64,000 bases of DNA from Pantoea dispersa (GCF_014155765.1 NZ_SCKT01000005.1:84006-148005); one strand, 5' to 3'. Counted from the stretch's first letter, positions 1-8,666 are shown. Notes: generated from the sequence alone by a model not told the origin. Made by a program: numbers and translations.

Positions 1-1556
1 CACAGCTATCTATACGCACGGCTTTACTCTCTCTTCTGGCCTTTATGACGCTGCTGCTGCTGGCAGTGAGCGCTATGGGCATCTACGCCATCAATTCCGG
101 CAACCAGTCACTTGACGCCATCAACCGTATTCAGGGCATTGAACTCAACAGCCTGTATCAGAGCAACGCCGATTTGATGCGTGCCCGCGCCAGCGCCGCG
201 CTGGCGGTGCGCAAAATCGAAATCGGCCTGCTGGACGAGGGCGCGACCGTCACCAAACAGGCGCAGGCGGATGTCGCCAGCTCGCAACGCCATCTCACCG
301 CGTTTATTGATGCCGGTACCGTTACCGCGCAGGGCAAAAGCCTCGCCGATGCGGTCGCGGCCGCGTTCAGCGCGTATCAGAAAGGTGCCATGGCACCCAT
401 GATGGATGCGCTGCAAAAGCAGTATACCGATGAGTATTACCAGGTGCTGGAAGGCAACCTGTCGCAGCTGGCGGCTAACTATTCAAAGGCAGTGAACGAC
501 TTCAGCCTGTATGCCGACGAAGTCTCTGCCGCACGTCTGGCGGCAGCGGCGCACAATGAACTGCAGATGAAGATCATGATTGGCGTCGCCGTCGCGCTGA
601 CCCTGTTGCTGATTGCACTGGCCTGGCTGCTGCTGCGCCGCGCGCTACTGCGTCCGCTGGATGGGGCGATCCAGCATCTGGAGCAGATTGCAGCCGGCGA
701 TCTGTCGCAGCCGCTGCCGGCAGCGGCCAATAACGAAATTGGCCGTCTGAACCAGGCGCTGACGGGAATGCAGCTGGCGCTGCGCAACTCGGTCAGCCAG
801 GTGCGTGAAGCCAGCCTGCAGATTGACGTCGGCAGCCGCGAGCTGTCCGCGGGCACGGTGCATCTGTCGCAGCGCACTGAAGAGTCGGCGGCCTCGCTGG
901 AGCAGACTGCCGCCAGCATGGAGCAGCTCACAGCCACCGTCCGGCTTAACGCCAGCAACGCGCAGCAGGCCAACCAGCTAGCCAGTAGCGTGTCCGATAC
1001 CGCCGACCGCGGCGCGGAAGTGGTGTGCTACGTGATGGAGAAGATGCGTGAGATCACCCACAGTTCCGATCGGATCGCCGATATTCTCAGCGTGATCGAC
1101 GGCATTGCGTTCCAGACCAACATCCTGGCGCTCAACGCCTCGGTGGAAGCGGCGCGTGCCGGTGAGCAGGGGCGCGGTTTTGCCGTGGTTGCCAACGAAG
1201 TGCGCACCCTGGCCGGGCGCAGCGCCAGCGCCGCCAAAGAGATTCGTGAGTTGATCAGCGAATCACAGACGCGGGTCAAAGAGGGCAGCGACATGGCCAC
1301 GCGCGCCGGCGAAACCATGGATGAGATCTCCAGTGAAGTGATGCGGGTGACCGCGCTAATGAAAGAGATCTCCATCGCCTCGGAAGAGCAGAGCCGCGGT
1401 ATTGAACAGGTTAACCAGGCGGTAACGCAGATGGATGAAGCCGCACAGCAAAACGCCGCGCTGGTGGAACAGGCCAGCGCCGCTACGCAGTCGCTGGAAG
1501 CGCAGTCGCAGCAGTTGCAGGCATCCATGGCACAGTTCCGCGTGGCGACAGCATAA
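1..1556 (+). CDS. Methyl-accepting chemotaxis protein, 5' end cut by window edge
   Basis: This is a transmembrane chemoreceptor that passes ligand binding to CheA/CheW. The reading frame is already open at base 3 ([14 protein letters not shown]), so the true start lies a few codons outside the window and only the extreme N-terminus is missing. In order it has a first membrane helix, a periplasmic four-helix region of about 150 residues, a second membrane helix ([20 protein letters not shown]), a HAMP segment and the long coiled-coil signalling domain. The tip carries the conserved [20 protein letters not shown] type sequence. No C-terminal NWETF-type tether is visible; the protein ends QFRVATA. 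The ligand cannot be read from the sequence. Confidence in the family is very high. Confidence 0.95.
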   Translation, partial: QLSIRTALLSLLAFMTLLLLAVSAMGIYAINSGNQSLDAINRIQGIELNSLYQSNADLMRARASAALAVRKIEIGLLDEGATVTKQAQADVASSQRHLTAFIDAGTVTAQGKSLADAVAAAFSAYQKGAMAPMMDALQKQYTDEYYQVLEGNLSQLAANYSKAVNDFSLYADEVSAARLAAAAHNELQMKIMIGVAVALTLLLIALAWLLLRRALLRPLDGAIQHLEQIAAGDLSQPLPAAANNEIGRLNQALTGMQLALRNSVSQVREASLQIDVGSRELSAGTVHLSQRTEESAASLEQTAASMEQLTATVRLNASNAQQANQLASSVSDTADRGAEVVCYVMEKMREITHSSDRIADILSVIDGIAFQTNILALNASVEAARAGEQGRGFAVVANEVRTLAGRSASAAKEIRELISESQTRVKEGSDMATRAGETMDEISSEVMRVTALMKEISIASEEQSRGIEQVNQAVTQMDEAAQQNAALVEQASAATQSLEAQSQQLQASMAQFRVATA

Positions 1557-1653
1557 TCAGGGTGGGGTCAGGGATGACCGGTAACGCTGCCTGCGTTCGC
1601 CCTGATGGATGGCGACGCGGGAGAAGATAACGCGGTAATTTACGCGGTGCGTG

Positions 1654-1944
1654 TTATTGTGCACCGCTGTTCAGACCGGCGGGAAACGCCAGAATCATGG
1701 CGGCCAGCCGATCATCTTCCGCCAGAAAATAGGCTGCCGGCACTTCCAGCACCTGCGCCAGTAATTGCAGCGTTAATAAGTCCGGTTTATGCACGCCCAG
1801 TTCATAGCGATTAATACGCGCGCTGGCAGAAAACTCTTCGATCCCTGCGGCAATACCCAATCCTTTCTGCGACAAACCTTTCGCCAGACGCGCTTGTTTC
1901 AGGCGTCGACAAAAAGTGTCTTGCAGCGAGGAGGTCGGTTTCAT
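1654..1944 (-). CDS. XRE/Cro-CI family helix-turn-helix regulator
   Basis: A 96-residue protein made almost entirely of one HTH_3 domain (about residues 10-75: RLKQARLAKGLSQKGLG, then INRYELG and LLAQVLEVPAAYF). It is a DNA-binding repressor-type protein of unknown target. The ATG at 1942-1944 has no visible Shine-Dalgarno sequence. The 15-bp dyad at 1947-1961 sits where the ribosome binding site would be, so either the mRNA is leaderless or translation is coupled to that dyad. The gene is divergent from another small HTH gene, and both upstream regions carry copies of one operator, so autoregulation or cross-regulation is likely. No phage genes are nearby. The family is certain and the function unknown. 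Confidence 0.85.
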   Translation of the reverse strand: MKPTSSLQDTFCRRLKQARLAKGLSQKGLGIAAGIEEFSASARINRYELGVHKPDLLTLQLLAQVLEVPAAYFLAEDDRLAAMILAFPAGLNSGAQ

Positions 1945-1946
1945 GA

Positions 1947-1961
1947 CTACGAGAATCGTAG
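1947..1961. promoter_or_regulatory. Operator-like dyad 1, CTACG-N5-CGTAG
   Basis: Perfect 5-bp inverted repeat (CTACG AGAAT CGTAG) two bases upstream of the start codon of the minus-strand HTH gene. The same half sites recur at 1981-1995. It is probably a binding site for one of the two flanking HTH proteins; which one is not known. Confidence 0.6.
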
Positions 1962-1970
1962 ATTTAGCGC

Positions 1971-1999
1971 TTGTCAGATACTACGAGTAACGTAGTATC
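1971..1999 (+). promoter_or_regulatory. Promoter overlapped by operator-like dyad 2
   Basis: TTGTCA (1971-1976), a 16-bp spacer and TAGTAT (1993-1998) form a good sigma70-type promoter for the Ner-like gene. A perfect 9-bp inverted repeat, GATACTACG-N5-CGTAGTATC (1977-1999), covers the whole spacer and the -10 box. It contains the same CTACG-N5-CGTAG core as dyad 1, whose centre is 34 bp away. Occupancy would block RNA polymerase. Confidence 0.65.
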
Positions 2000-2035
2000 G
2001 TTACGGGAATGGATAAGCGAACTAAGGAGAGTTGC

Positions 2036-2299
2036 GTGAATAATGCGAAGTCAGACTGGCATCCGGCCGATATCATTGCGGCGCTGCGTAAAAAGGGAAC
2101 CTCAATGGCGGCGTTATCCCGACAGGCGGGATTATGTTCCACCACGTTAGCCAACGCGCTGGCGCGTCCGTGGCCGAAAGGGGAATTAATTATTGCCGAA
2201 GCAATTGGTATTTCGCCGGCTGAGATCTGGCCGAGTCGTTATTATGCGGAGAATGGTGAATTAATTAATCGTCAGGCAAGAATCAGAAATAAAAAATAA
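2036..2299 (+). CDS. Ner/SfsB-like (Nlp family) DNA-binding protein
   Basis: A small transcription factor of the Mu Ner / SfsB type, 87 residues from the GTG at 2036. That start is chosen because AAGGAGA (2024-2030) lies directly upstream; an in-frame ATG at 2009 would add 9 residues but has no ribosome site. The family hallmarks are plain: DWHPADIIAALRKKG, SMAALSRQAG, the recognition helix region TTLANAL, then RPWPKGE and IWPSRY. It sits behind a promoter that is fully overlapped by a palindromic operator and is divergent from an XRE-type gene, so the two may form a small switch. Ner proteins are phage or phage-derived, but no other phage gene is present here. Confidence 0.85.
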   Translation: MNNAKSDWHPADIIAALRKKGTSMAALSRQAGLCSTTLANALARPWPKGELIIAEAIGISPAEIWPSRYYAENGELINRQARIRNKK

Positions 2300-2354
2300 G
2301 TAAGCCTGGGCGCCGGCGTAATGCCGATTAAGTGGCAATTAATTTCTGTATGCC

Positions 2355-2422
2355 GGTGCGCATAAATGCGCACCCAACATAAACCGTGCCATCAACCTGT
2401 AGGGTCGCCATTAATGGCGACC
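2355..2422. repeat. Two short perfect palindromes downstream of the Ner-like gene
   Basis: GGTGCGCAT-AA-ATGCGCACC at 2355-2374 and GGTCGCCATTAATGGCGACC at 2403-2422, the second preceded by GTAG. They look like two members of one dispersed intergenic palindrome family; a related, longer one is at 10449-10492. They could act as mRNA 3' ends but have no U-tract. Confidence 0.55.
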
Positions 2423-2475
2423 GAAAATCATTTACTGGCAAACATCACACGCAGGCATTTTAAATGCCCGCTTAC

Positions 2476-3483
2476 TTACGCCTGATGTTCGTCCGGTAAC
2501 TCACGCATAAAGCGTTCAACGTCGTCGACCATCGCATCATTACCGCAGAAGAACGGGCAGCGCTGGTGCAGCGTTTCCGGCTGAATATCGAGGATACGGT
2601 TTTTACCGTCGCTGGCTTTACCGCCCGCCTGTTCGGCGAGGAAGGCCATCGGGTTGCACTCATACAGCAGGCGCAGCTTGCCTTTCGGGTGGCTGGCGGT
2701 GCTGGGATAGAGATAAATGCCGCCCTTCAGCAGGTTGCGGTGGAAATCCGCCACCAGTGAACCGATGTAGCGCGAGGTGTAAGGGCGCTTCGTTGAAACA
2801 TCTTCTTCCTGGCAGAACTTCAGGTACTTTTTCACGCCCTGCGGGAAGCGGATGTAATTCCCTTCGTTGATCGAGTAGGTGTAGCCTTTTTCCGGGAAGG
2901 TCATGCGTTCGTGGCTCAGGCAGAACACGCCGAGCGACGGATCGTAAGTGAAGGCATGAACGCCCACGCCGGTGGTGTATACCATCATGGTTGAGGAACC
3001 GTACACCACGTAACCTGCGGCAACCTGCTTGTGGCCCGGTTGCATGAAATCGGCTTCAGTGATTGGTGTGCCTGGCTCGCTAATACGATGATAAATCGAG
3101 AAAATGGTGCCGACGGAAACGTTAACGTCGATGTTCGAAGAACCATCCAGCGGGTCCATTAATACTACGTACTTACCGTTCTCCGAACCTTCAAAGATGA
3201 CAAACTCATCTTCTTCTTCGGAAGCAATCCCCGCGACCACACCGCGCGCCTTCAGTGCCGCTTTCAGCTTTTCGTTAGCGAACAGATCCAGCTTCATCTG
3301 CTGCTCACCCTGCACGTTCTCTACGCCGCTGGCACCAAGAATATCCACCAGACCCGCTTTGTTGATGTCGCGGTGGATGATTTTTGCGCCCAGCTTGATG
3401 GAGGAAATCAGCGCCGTCAGTTCACCTGTGGCGTGAGGAAAGTCGTGTTGCTTCTCGACGATGAATTCGCCTAACGTTTTCAT
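2476..3483 (-). CDS. fbp: Fructose-1,6-bisphosphatase class I
   Basis: Hydrolyses fructose-1,6-bisphosphate to fructose-6-phosphate in gluconeogenesis, in the cytoplasm. The product is 335 residues from the ATG at 3481-3483 (MKTLGEF), close to the E. coli length of 332; an upstream in-frame extension is not conserved and was not used. The metal/phosphate motif [10 protein letters not shown] is intact, as are the ASEEEDEF loop and the C-terminal [20 protein letters not shown] region. The gene is divergent from mpl, as in E. coli. No oddities. Identification is essentially certain. Confidence 0.98.
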   Translation of the reverse strand: MKTLGEFIVEKQHDFPHATGELTALISSIKLGAKIIHRDINKAGLVDILGASGVENVQGEQQMKLDLFANEKLKAALKARGVVAGIASEEEDEFVIFEGSENGKYVVLMDPLDGSSNIDVNVSVGTIFSIYHRISEPGTPITEADFMQPGHKQVAAGYVVYGSSTMMVYTTGVGVHAFTYDPSLGVFCLSHERMTFPEKGYTYSINEGNYIRFPQGVKKYLKFCQEEDVSTKRPYTSRYIGSLVADFHRNLLKGGIYLYPSTASHPKGKLRLLYECNPMAFLAEQAGGKASDGKNRILDIQPETLHQRCPFFCGNDAMVDDVERFMRELPDEHQA

Positions 3484-3651
3484 AACACATTCCCTGAATC
3501 TACGATGGAGTGGCAGCAGCTGTAACAAGCTACCAACGTATGCGTACGCAGTTTAGCCGATTGAACTTCAAAAACCATAGTCCTAATCCGTTTCTTCCCT
3601 CCGGACTCGGCGTTACACTGTGCGCCGAACTTTTGAGTAATGGATCTTTTT

Positions 3652-5007
3652 ATGCGCATTCACATCCTTGGGATTTGTGGCACTTTTATGGGCGGACTGG
3701 CGATGCTGGCCCGCTCGCTCGGACATGAAGTGACCGGTTCAGATGCCAATGTCTATCCGCCGATGAGCACACTGCTGCAACAGCAAGGCATTGAATTAAC
3801 TGAAGGTTACGATGCCTCGCAGCTGGACCCGGCACCGGATCTGGTGATCATTGGCAACGCCATGACGCGTGGCAACCCGTGCGTGGAAGCGGTGCTGGAA
3901 CGCAACATTCCTTACCTTTCCGGACCGCAATGGCTGCACGATTTCGTGCTGCGCGATCGCTGGGTACTGGCGGTGGCCGGTACCCATGGCAAAACCACCA
4001 CAGCCGGCATGGCAGCGTGGATTCTCGAGGCCTGCGGCCTGGAACCAGGCTTTATTATTGGTGGGGTGCCGGGTAACTTCGACGTATCGGCAAAATTAGG
4101 AAAAAGTCCATTCTTCGTCATCGAGGCGGATGAGTACGACTGCGCGTTTTTCGACAAGCGTTCCAAGTTTGTACACTACTGCCCGCGCACCCTGATCCTC
4201 AACAATCTTGAGTTCGATCATGCCGACATCTTCGACGATCTGCGGGCGATCCAGAAGCAGTTCCACCATCTGGTGCGCATCGTGCCGGGTCAGGGCAAGA
4301 TCCTGCTGCCGGAACACGATCACAATATTAAGCAGGTGATGGCGATGGGCTGCTGGAGCGAGCAGGAGAGCGTGGGCGACAACGGCCGCTGGCAGGCGAA
4401 GAAGCTGGTGCCGGATGCCTCGCGCTGGGAAGCCTGGCTCGACGGTGAGAAAGTGGCGGAAGTGAACTGGGCGCTGGTCGGCGAACACAATATGCACAAC
4501 GGCCTGATGGCGATTGCCGCCGCACGTCACGTTGGCGTGAAGCCGTGCGATGCCGGAGAGGCGCTGAACAGCTTCATTAACGCGCGTCGTCGCCTCGAGC
4601 TACGCGGCGAAGTGAACGCGATTAAGGTGTATGACGATTTTGCCCATCACCCAACGGCGATTCTCGCTACGCTGGCGGCGCTGCGCAGTAAAGTCGGCGG
4701 CACCGCACGCATTCTGGCGGTGCTTGAGCCGCGCTCTAATACCATGAAGATGGGCGTGAGCAAGAACGAACTGGCCCCTTCGTTAGGGCGTGCCGATGAG
4801 GTGTTCCTGTTCCAGCCGCACCACATTCCGTGGCAGGTCGCCGACGTTGCGGACGCCTGCATTCAGCCGGCACACTGGAGCGCGGACATTGATACGCTGG
4901 TGGAGATGGTGGCTAAAGCGGCGCAACCGGGTGATTCGATTCTGGTGATGAGCAACGGCGGCTTTGGCGGGATTCATCAGAAACTGCTGGAGCGGTTAGG
5001 TAAGTAA
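3652..5007 (+). CDS. mpl: UDP-N-acetylmuramate:L-alanyl-gamma-D-glutamyl-meso-diaminopimelate ligase
   Basis: A peptidoglycan recycling enzyme that joins the recovered tripeptide to UDP-MurNAc using ATP. The product is 451 residues from the ATG at 3652 (MRIHILGICGTFMGG), the start used in the family; another ATG four codons upstream is less likely. The Mur ligase layout is complete: an N-terminal Rossmann region with the GICGTFMGG loop, the ATP P-loop GTHGKTTTAG near residue 111, the central EADEYDCAFFDKRSKF segment, and the C-terminal domain with DDFAHHPTA. It is divergent from fbp as in E. coli. Confidence 0.97.
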   Translation: MRIHILGICGTFMGGLAMLARSLGHEVTGSDANVYPPMSTLLQQQGIELTEGYDASQLDPAPDLVIIGNAMTRGNPCVEAVLERNIPYLSGPQWLHDFVLRDRWVLAVAGTHGKTTTAGMAAWILEACGLEPGFIIGGVPGNFDVSAKLGKSPFFVIEADEYDCAFFDKRSKFVHYCPRTLILNNLEFDHADIFDDLRAIQKQFHHLVRIVPGQGKILLPEHDHNIKQVMAMGCWSEQESVGDNGRWQAKKLVPDASRWEAWLDGEKVAEVNWALVGEHNMHNGLMAIAAARHVGVKPCDAGEALNSFINARRRLELRGEVNAIKVYDDFAHHPTAILATLAALRSKVGGTARILAVLEPRSNTMKMGVSKNELAPSLGRADEVFLFQPHHIPWQVADVADACIQPAHWSADIDTLVEMVAKAAQPGDSILVMSNGGFGGIHQKLLERLGK

Positions 5008-5050
5008 TGCGTGGCCGGTTCAGGCCGGCCTCTGGCAGATAAGGGGGCTA

Positions 5051-5208
5051 CCCTCATCCCAGCCTTCTCCCGCAAGCGGGAGAAGGGGCCGCCCGGTGCG
5101 GACGTCACATTCAGCGCTCGTCCTCAGCTACCTCAGCACTCTGCTTCTAACCCGGCACTGTACTTTATATCCCCTCTCCCGCTTGCGGGAGAGGGTTAGG
5201 GTGAGGGC
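5051..5208. repeat. Inverted pair of REP-like elements between mpl and darP
   Basis: Copy one (5051-5087) reads CCCTCATCCC... with the hairpin TTCTCCCGCAAGCGGGAGAA. Copy two (5171-5208) is in the opposite orientation, with CCCTCTCCCGCTTGCGGGAGAGGG followed by TTAGGGTGAGGGC. Further copies lie at 15448-15484, 15613-15649, 22417-22454, 22511-22548 and 22584-22619. They are always intergenic. The pair arrangement resembles BIME-type REP clusters. Confidence 0.75.
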
Positions 5209-5230
5209 AGGGCAACCGTCCGCAGCGGAC

Positions 5231-5773
5231 TTACGCTTCAGCCAGCTCGCGCAGGTACTGGAAAATCTGGCGGGCGGCTTTTGGCGGCTTACTGGCGGCT
5301 TTCTCTTTCTGCGCGTTGCGGATCATACTGCGCAGCTGCTGGCGGTCGGCGTGCGGATAGAGATTCAGCACTTCCGCCACCGCGTCATCACCCTGTTCGA
5401 TCAGCCGATCGCGCAGCTGCTCCAGCTTGTGGAACAGCGCAACCTGCTGGTTGTGGCGGTTCTTCAGCTTATCCAGCGCCAGGCGGATTGGCTCTTCGTC
5501 GCGCTGACGCAGCATTTTACCAATCAGCTGCAGCTGGCGGCGGCGGCCTTCCTTCTTAATGCGCTGCGCCAGTTCAATGGCGTCACGCAGCTGTTCATCA
5601 AGCGGGATCTTATCCAGGGAGTTTTTCCCTAAATCCACTAACTCGGCGCCCAGGCGTTTCAGCTCCTCGGCGTCGCGTTTAATTTCACTTTTACTGACCC
5701 AGATAATCTCTTCGTCTTCTTCTTCCTGATTATCCGGCACATCGTCGAGCCAGTCTTCGGGCTGCTTCGTCAT
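5231..5773 (-). CDS. darP: DarP/YjgA, 50S ribosomal subunit assembly factor
   Basis: A small, highly charged protein that binds late pre-50S particles and helps peptidyl transferase centre maturation in E. coli (formerly YjgA, DUF615). The product is 180 residues with an acidic N-terminus ([13 protein letters not shown]), then [18 protein letters not shown] and a helical body ending in [10 protein letters not shown]. It is divergent from pmbA, the same arrangement as in E. coli. The start ATG at 5771-5773 is preceded by a purine-rich region. No unusual features. Confidence 0.95.
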   Translation of the reverse strand: MTKQPEDWLDDVPDNQEEEDEEIIWVSKSEIKRDAEELKRLGAELVDLGKNSLDKIPLDEQLRDAIELAQRIKKEGRRRQLQLIGKMLRQRDEEPIRLALDKLKNRHNQQVALFHKLEQLRDRLIEQGDDAVAEVLNLYPHADRQQLRSMIRNAQKEKAASKPPKAARQIFQYLRELAEA

Positions 5774-5888
5774 CTGTTGGCTCCCTAAAAAAAGAGGCTA
5801 ATCCTACCAGTTTATCGGGCGACTGCGAAATTGTTCTCTGAGTCTGATAGACTCAATAAATTCATACTTAAGATTAGACGGCAGGTCG

Positions 5889-7229
5889 ATGAACGTATCT
5901 ACTCAGGTTGCAGAACAACGTAAAGTGTTGGAACAGGCTGTCGCGCAGGCGCTGGAACTGGTGCAAGCCAGCACCGACGGAGCAGAAGTGGCGGTCACCA
6001 AAACCACCGGAATCGGTGTCAGTACCCGCTACGGCGAAGTGGAAAACGTCGAATTCAACAGCGATGGCGCGCTTGGCATCACCGTCTATCACCAAAACCG
6101 CAAAGGCAGTGCTTCCTCGACCGATCTCAGCCCGGACGCGATTAAACGCACCGTGCAGGCGGCGATCGATATCGCGCGCTACACCTCGCCCGATCCCTGT
6201 GCTGCGCCGGCCGAGCGCGATCTGCTGGCGTTTGAGGCGCCGGATCTCGATCTCTATCACCCGTGGGAGATCGACGCCGATCGCGCCATTGAGCTGGCCG
6301 CGCAGGCCGAGCAGGCCGCACTGCAGGCTGATAAACGCATCACCAATACCGAGGGTGGCAGCTTTAACAGCCACGTCGGCATCAAAGTCTTTGGTAACAG
6401 CCATGGCATGCTGCAGAGCTACTGCTCGAGCCGGCATTCGCTGTCGAGCTGCGTCATTGCCGAGCACAACGGTGACATGGAGCGCGACTACGCCTATACC
6501 ATTGGCCGCGCGATGGGCGATCTGCAAAGCGCCGACTGGGTGGGCGCGGAGTGCGCGCGCCGCGTGCTGGCACGTCTTTCGCCACGTAAGCTGCCGACCA
6601 TGAAAGCGCCGGTGCTGTTTGCGCCGGAAGTGGCTACCGGCCTGTTCGGCCATCTGGTGGGCATGATCAGCGGCAGCAGCGTTTACCGTAAATCCACCTT
6701 CCTGCTCGACGCGCTGGGCCAGCAGATTCTGCCGTCGTGGCTTACGATTGAAGAGAAGCCGCACCTGCTGAAAGGGCTGGCCTCGACGCCGTTCGACAGC
6801 GAAGGCGTACGCACCGAAGCGCGCGAAATCGTGAAAGATGGCGTGCTGCAGAACTGGCTGCTGACCAGCTATTCGGCGCGTAAGCTCGGCCTGCAAAGCA
6901 CCGGCCACGCGGGCGGCATTCATAACTGGCGCATCGCCGGTCAGGGCCACAGCTTTGACGATCTGGTGAAGCAGATGGGACGCGGTTTGATCGTTACCGA
7001 GATGATGGGTTCCAGCGTCAGCGCCATGACCGGTGACTACTCGCGCGGTGCGGCTGGCTTCTGGGTTGAAAACGGTGAAATTCAATACCCTGTGAGCGAG
7101 ATCACAATTGCGGGCAACCTCAAAGATATGTGGCTCAATATGGTAACGGTCGGTAACGACATTGAAACGCGCAGCAATATACAATGCGGATCGGTGCTGC
7201 TGCCGGAGATGAAAATCGCCGGACAATAA
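5889..7229 (+). CDS. pmbA: Metalloprotease subunit PmbA/TldE
   Basis: Partner of TldD in a zinc-dependent protease that trims unfolded peptides such as the microcin B17 precursor and acts on CcdA. The product is 446 residues, full family length. Recognisable segments include [17 protein letters not shown] near the N-terminus, the central [10 protein letters not shown], and the C-terminal [11 protein letters not shown] and [17 protein letters not shown] motifs. As expected for TldE, the HExxxH metal site of TldD is absent. tldD is not in this window. It is followed by a strong terminator and cybC, as in E. coli. Confidence 0.97.
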   Translation: MNVSTQVAEQRKVLEQAVAQALELVQASTDGAEVAVTKTTGIGVSTRYGEVENVEFNSDGALGITVYHQNRKGSASSTDLSPDAIKRTVQAAIDIARYTSPDPCAAPAERDLLAFEAPDLDLYHPWEIDADRAIELAAQAEQAALQADKRITNTEGGSFNSHVGIKVFGNSHGMLQSYCSSRHSLSSCVIAEHNGDMERDYAYTIGRAMGDLQSADWVGAECARRVLARLSPRKLPTMKAPVLFAPEVATGLFGHLVGMISGSSVYRKSTFLLDALGQQILPSWLTIEEKPHLLKGLASTPFDSEGVRTEAREIVKDGVLQNWLLTSYSARKLGLQSTGHAGGIHNWRIAGQGHSFDDLVKQMGRGLIVTEMMGSSVSAMTGDYSRGAAGFWVENGEIQYPVSEITIAGNLKDMWLNMVTVGNDIETRSNIQCGSVLLPEMKIAGQ

Positions 7230-7246
7230 AGACATCGCTTGATGAA

Positions 7247-7273
7247 AGCAGCCCACAGCGGCTGCTTTTTTTT
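7247..7273 (+). terminator. Rho-independent terminator after pmbA
   Basis: AGCAGCC-CACAGC-GGCTGCT followed by seven T. It is a strong 7-bp stem immediately downstream of pmbA and just before cybC. Confidence 0.85.
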
Positions 7274-7301
7274 CGCCTGATAATAATTAAAGGAAAACGT
7301 T

Positions 7302-7688
7302 ATGCGTAAGCATGTGATTGCTATGTTGTCTTTGTCGTTGCTGTTCTCTTCAGCCAGCCTGTTCGCGGCTGACCTGGAGCAGGATATGGATACTCTGAAA
7401 GACGGGCTGAGTGTCGTTAAGAAAACCTCTGACGCGCAGGAAATGCACGCTGCACTGGGCAAGATGCGTGCCGCTGCGCAGGATGCAAAAAAATCCACGC
7501 CGGAAAAACTGGAAGGTCAGGGCGCTGACAGCGCACAGATCAAGGATTACCACGCCGGTCTGGACTCACTGATTGCCCAGATCGACGTTGTCGACCAGCT
7601 GGCGCAGGCTAACAAGCTGGACGAGGCGAAAACCGAAGCGAAGAAACTGGAAGATATCCGTAACGCCAACCATAAGAAATTCCGCTGA
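7302..7688 (+). CDS. cybC: Soluble cytochrome b562, periplasmic
   Basis: A small periplasmic four-helix-bundle haem b protein of unclear electron-transfer role. The 128-residue precursor has a typical signal peptide (about residues 1-22, ending SASLFA before ADLEQDM). The axial haem ligands are kept: Met at mature position 7 (precursor 29) and His at mature position 102 (precursor 124, in RNANHKKFR). No CxxCH is present, as expected for b-type haem. SD AAAGGAAAA precedes the ATG at 7302. In E. coli cybC is often quoted as a pseudogene in K-12; here the gene is intact. Confidence 0.95.
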   Translation: MRKHVIAMLSLSLLFSSASLFAADLEQDMDTLKDGLSVVKKTSDAQEMHAALGKMRAAAQDAKKSTPEKLEGQGADSAQIKDYHAGLDSLIAQIDVVDQLAQANKLDEAKTEAKKLEDIRNANHKKFR

Positions 7689-7695
7689 TAAACCG

Positions 7696-7720
7696 GGCCA
7701 GCCTGCAGGCTGGCCTTATT
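7696..7720 (+). terminator. Terminator after cybC
   Basis: Perfect 8-bp stem GGCCAGCC-TGCA-GGCTGGCC followed by TTATT, 8 bases after the cybC stop. Confidence 0.75.
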
Positions 7721-7773
7721 CCTGCCGCGGCTTCGCGTCACTCCACCGTTTTTATCCCGCTTTTTACCTCATT

Positions 7774-7863
7774 TCACGCATTTCGTGAGCGATCTCGCAT
7801 AGTTCGTGCATCGTGCGATCTGGCGCACAGTCGCCCGTGGGATTTCCACTTTGAGGTGGAAAT
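7774..7863 (+). promoter_or_regulatory. Upstream control region of the PRD/DUF4310 operon with several dyads
   Basis: The 230 bp before the operon contains a perfect TCACG-N5-CGTGA dyad (7774-7788), a second TTCGTG-rich stretch (7803-7820) that partly repeats it, and a perfect 8-bp hairpin, ATTTCCAC-N6-GTGGAAAT (7842-7863). The dyads are candidates for binding by the LicR-like regulator at the operon end. The hairpin could be an operator or an RNA element. No convincing sigma54 box was found. Confidence 0.45.
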
Positions 7864-7951
7864 GTTGCGTCTCCACACCGCCAGGCGGACAGCGTAATTT
7901 CTTCTCAACGCGAATTATCTGACATTGTCCGCTGTAAACAGGAGTAACAAG

Positions 7952-8290
7952 GTGAGGAGTGATGCTGTCCCGCTGAAACCGAGCACGCCGGAGGCAATCC
8001 AGGCGCTGGCGGATAAGGTGATGAATCAAATCGCGGCGCTGTATGCCGCGCACCACATTGCAGCCAATGCGGTGCAACAGCAAATGCTGGCCTCACATGT
8101 CCGCGCCATGGCGGCTCGCTCTCTCACCGGAGAGGCGCTGCCGGACGTCGAAGCCGAACTGTTTGAGGACATCTCGCCTGAGACCATGGCGCTGGCGCAG
8201 CAGGTGGTGGATCTGTTTGGCAATTTGCCTGTCAAAGAAGCCTGGCTGCTGTCGGTGCATATCGAAGTGGCGAAATCGAACGAAGCATGA
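7952..8290 (+). CDS. Small stand-alone PRD-domain protein (EF_0829/AHA_3910 type)
   Basis: First gene of the accessory operon, 112 residues from the GTG at 7952, chosen for AGGAG at 7940-7944. It looks like a single PTS regulation domain (PRD) without any DNA- or RNA-binding part. The PRD-type histidines are in SHVRAMAAR and VHIEVA. PRDs are phosphorylated by HPr or EII proteins, so this may be a phosphorylation-responsive partner of the membrane module or of the LicR-like regulator at the operon end. The family is conserved with the following SFCGS/DUF4312/DUF4311/DUF4310 genes in distant bacteria (recalled from TIGRFAM naming). Its actual function is unknown. Confidence 0.8.
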   Translation: MRSDAVPLKPSTPEAIQALADKVMNQIAALYAAHHIAANAVQQQMLASHVRAMAARSLTGEALPDVEAELFEDISPETMALAQQVVDLFGNLPVKEAWLLSVHIEVAKSNEA

Positions 8291-8309
8291 ATTGAGAGAG
8301 GAACGGAAT

Positions 8310-8666
8310 ATGGTAACGGTAGTGATTGGCGATCGTCTGGGTAAAGGGCAGAAAGTGGCAGCTGGCGTGGAAAAAGCCGGCGGTCGGGCAGTAGTGGTGC
8401 CGGGCGTGGCGGCGGATATGAAACTGGGCGACGTGATGAAAGCGGAAAACGCTGATTTCGGCATCTCCTTCTGCGGCAGCGGCGGCGCGGGTGCCATCAC
8501 CGCACAGAACAAGTACGGCTACAAAGCCAAACACGGCATGCGTTCGGTTGACGAAGGGGTAACCGCCATCAACGAAGGCGCCACCGTGCTCGGTTTTGGC
8601 TTCATGGATAAAGAAGAGCTGGGTGAGCGTCTGGTTCAGGCCTGGAATAAAAAACACGGCAGCTAA
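8310..8666 (+). CDS. Glycine-rich SFCGS family protein
   Basis: A 118-residue soluble protein of the SFCGS family (EF_0830/AHA_3911 type). It starts at the ATG at 8310, behind GAGAGAGGAA. The hallmark is ISFCGSGGAGA around Cys55, a Cys followed by a glycine-rich loop, then GYKAKHGMRSVDEG and GFGFMDKEELGERLV. No signal peptide or membrane segment. The fold and function are unknown to me. The small alpha/beta size and Cys-Gly-rich loop invite comparison with PTS EIIB proteins and with YhfU (DUF2620), but that is inference. It lies 19 bases after the PRD gene and 2 bases before the DUF4312 gene, so tight coupling is likely. Confidence 0.85.
   Translation: MVTVVIGDRLGKGQKVAAGVEKAGGRAVVVPGVAADMKLGDVMKAENADFGISFCGSGGAGAITAQNKYGYKAKHGMRSVDEGVTAINEGATVLGFGFMDKEELGERLVQAWNKKHGS

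Noticed and set aside
1605-1814. A 69-codon frame upstream of the XRE gene on the + strand
   Set aside because: Runs antisense through the XRE gene end, with no ribosome site.
1654-2299. Prophage remnant around the two HTH genes
   Set aside because: No integrase, attachment repeats or structural phage genes in the flanks; core genes follow directly.
5096-5632. A 178-codon + strand frame over darP
   Set aside because: It runs antisense through darP and starts inside a REP-like element.
5874-7256. A 460-codon open frame on the minus strand across pmbA
   Set aside because: It is an exact shadow of pmbA in a high-GC region, has no ribosome site and no recognisable domain.
7821-7840. Possible sigma54 promoter (TGGCGCACAGTCGC)
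   Set aside because: The GG to GC spacing is 9 instead of 10, and the operon regulator is not of the NtrC/LevR AAA+ type.
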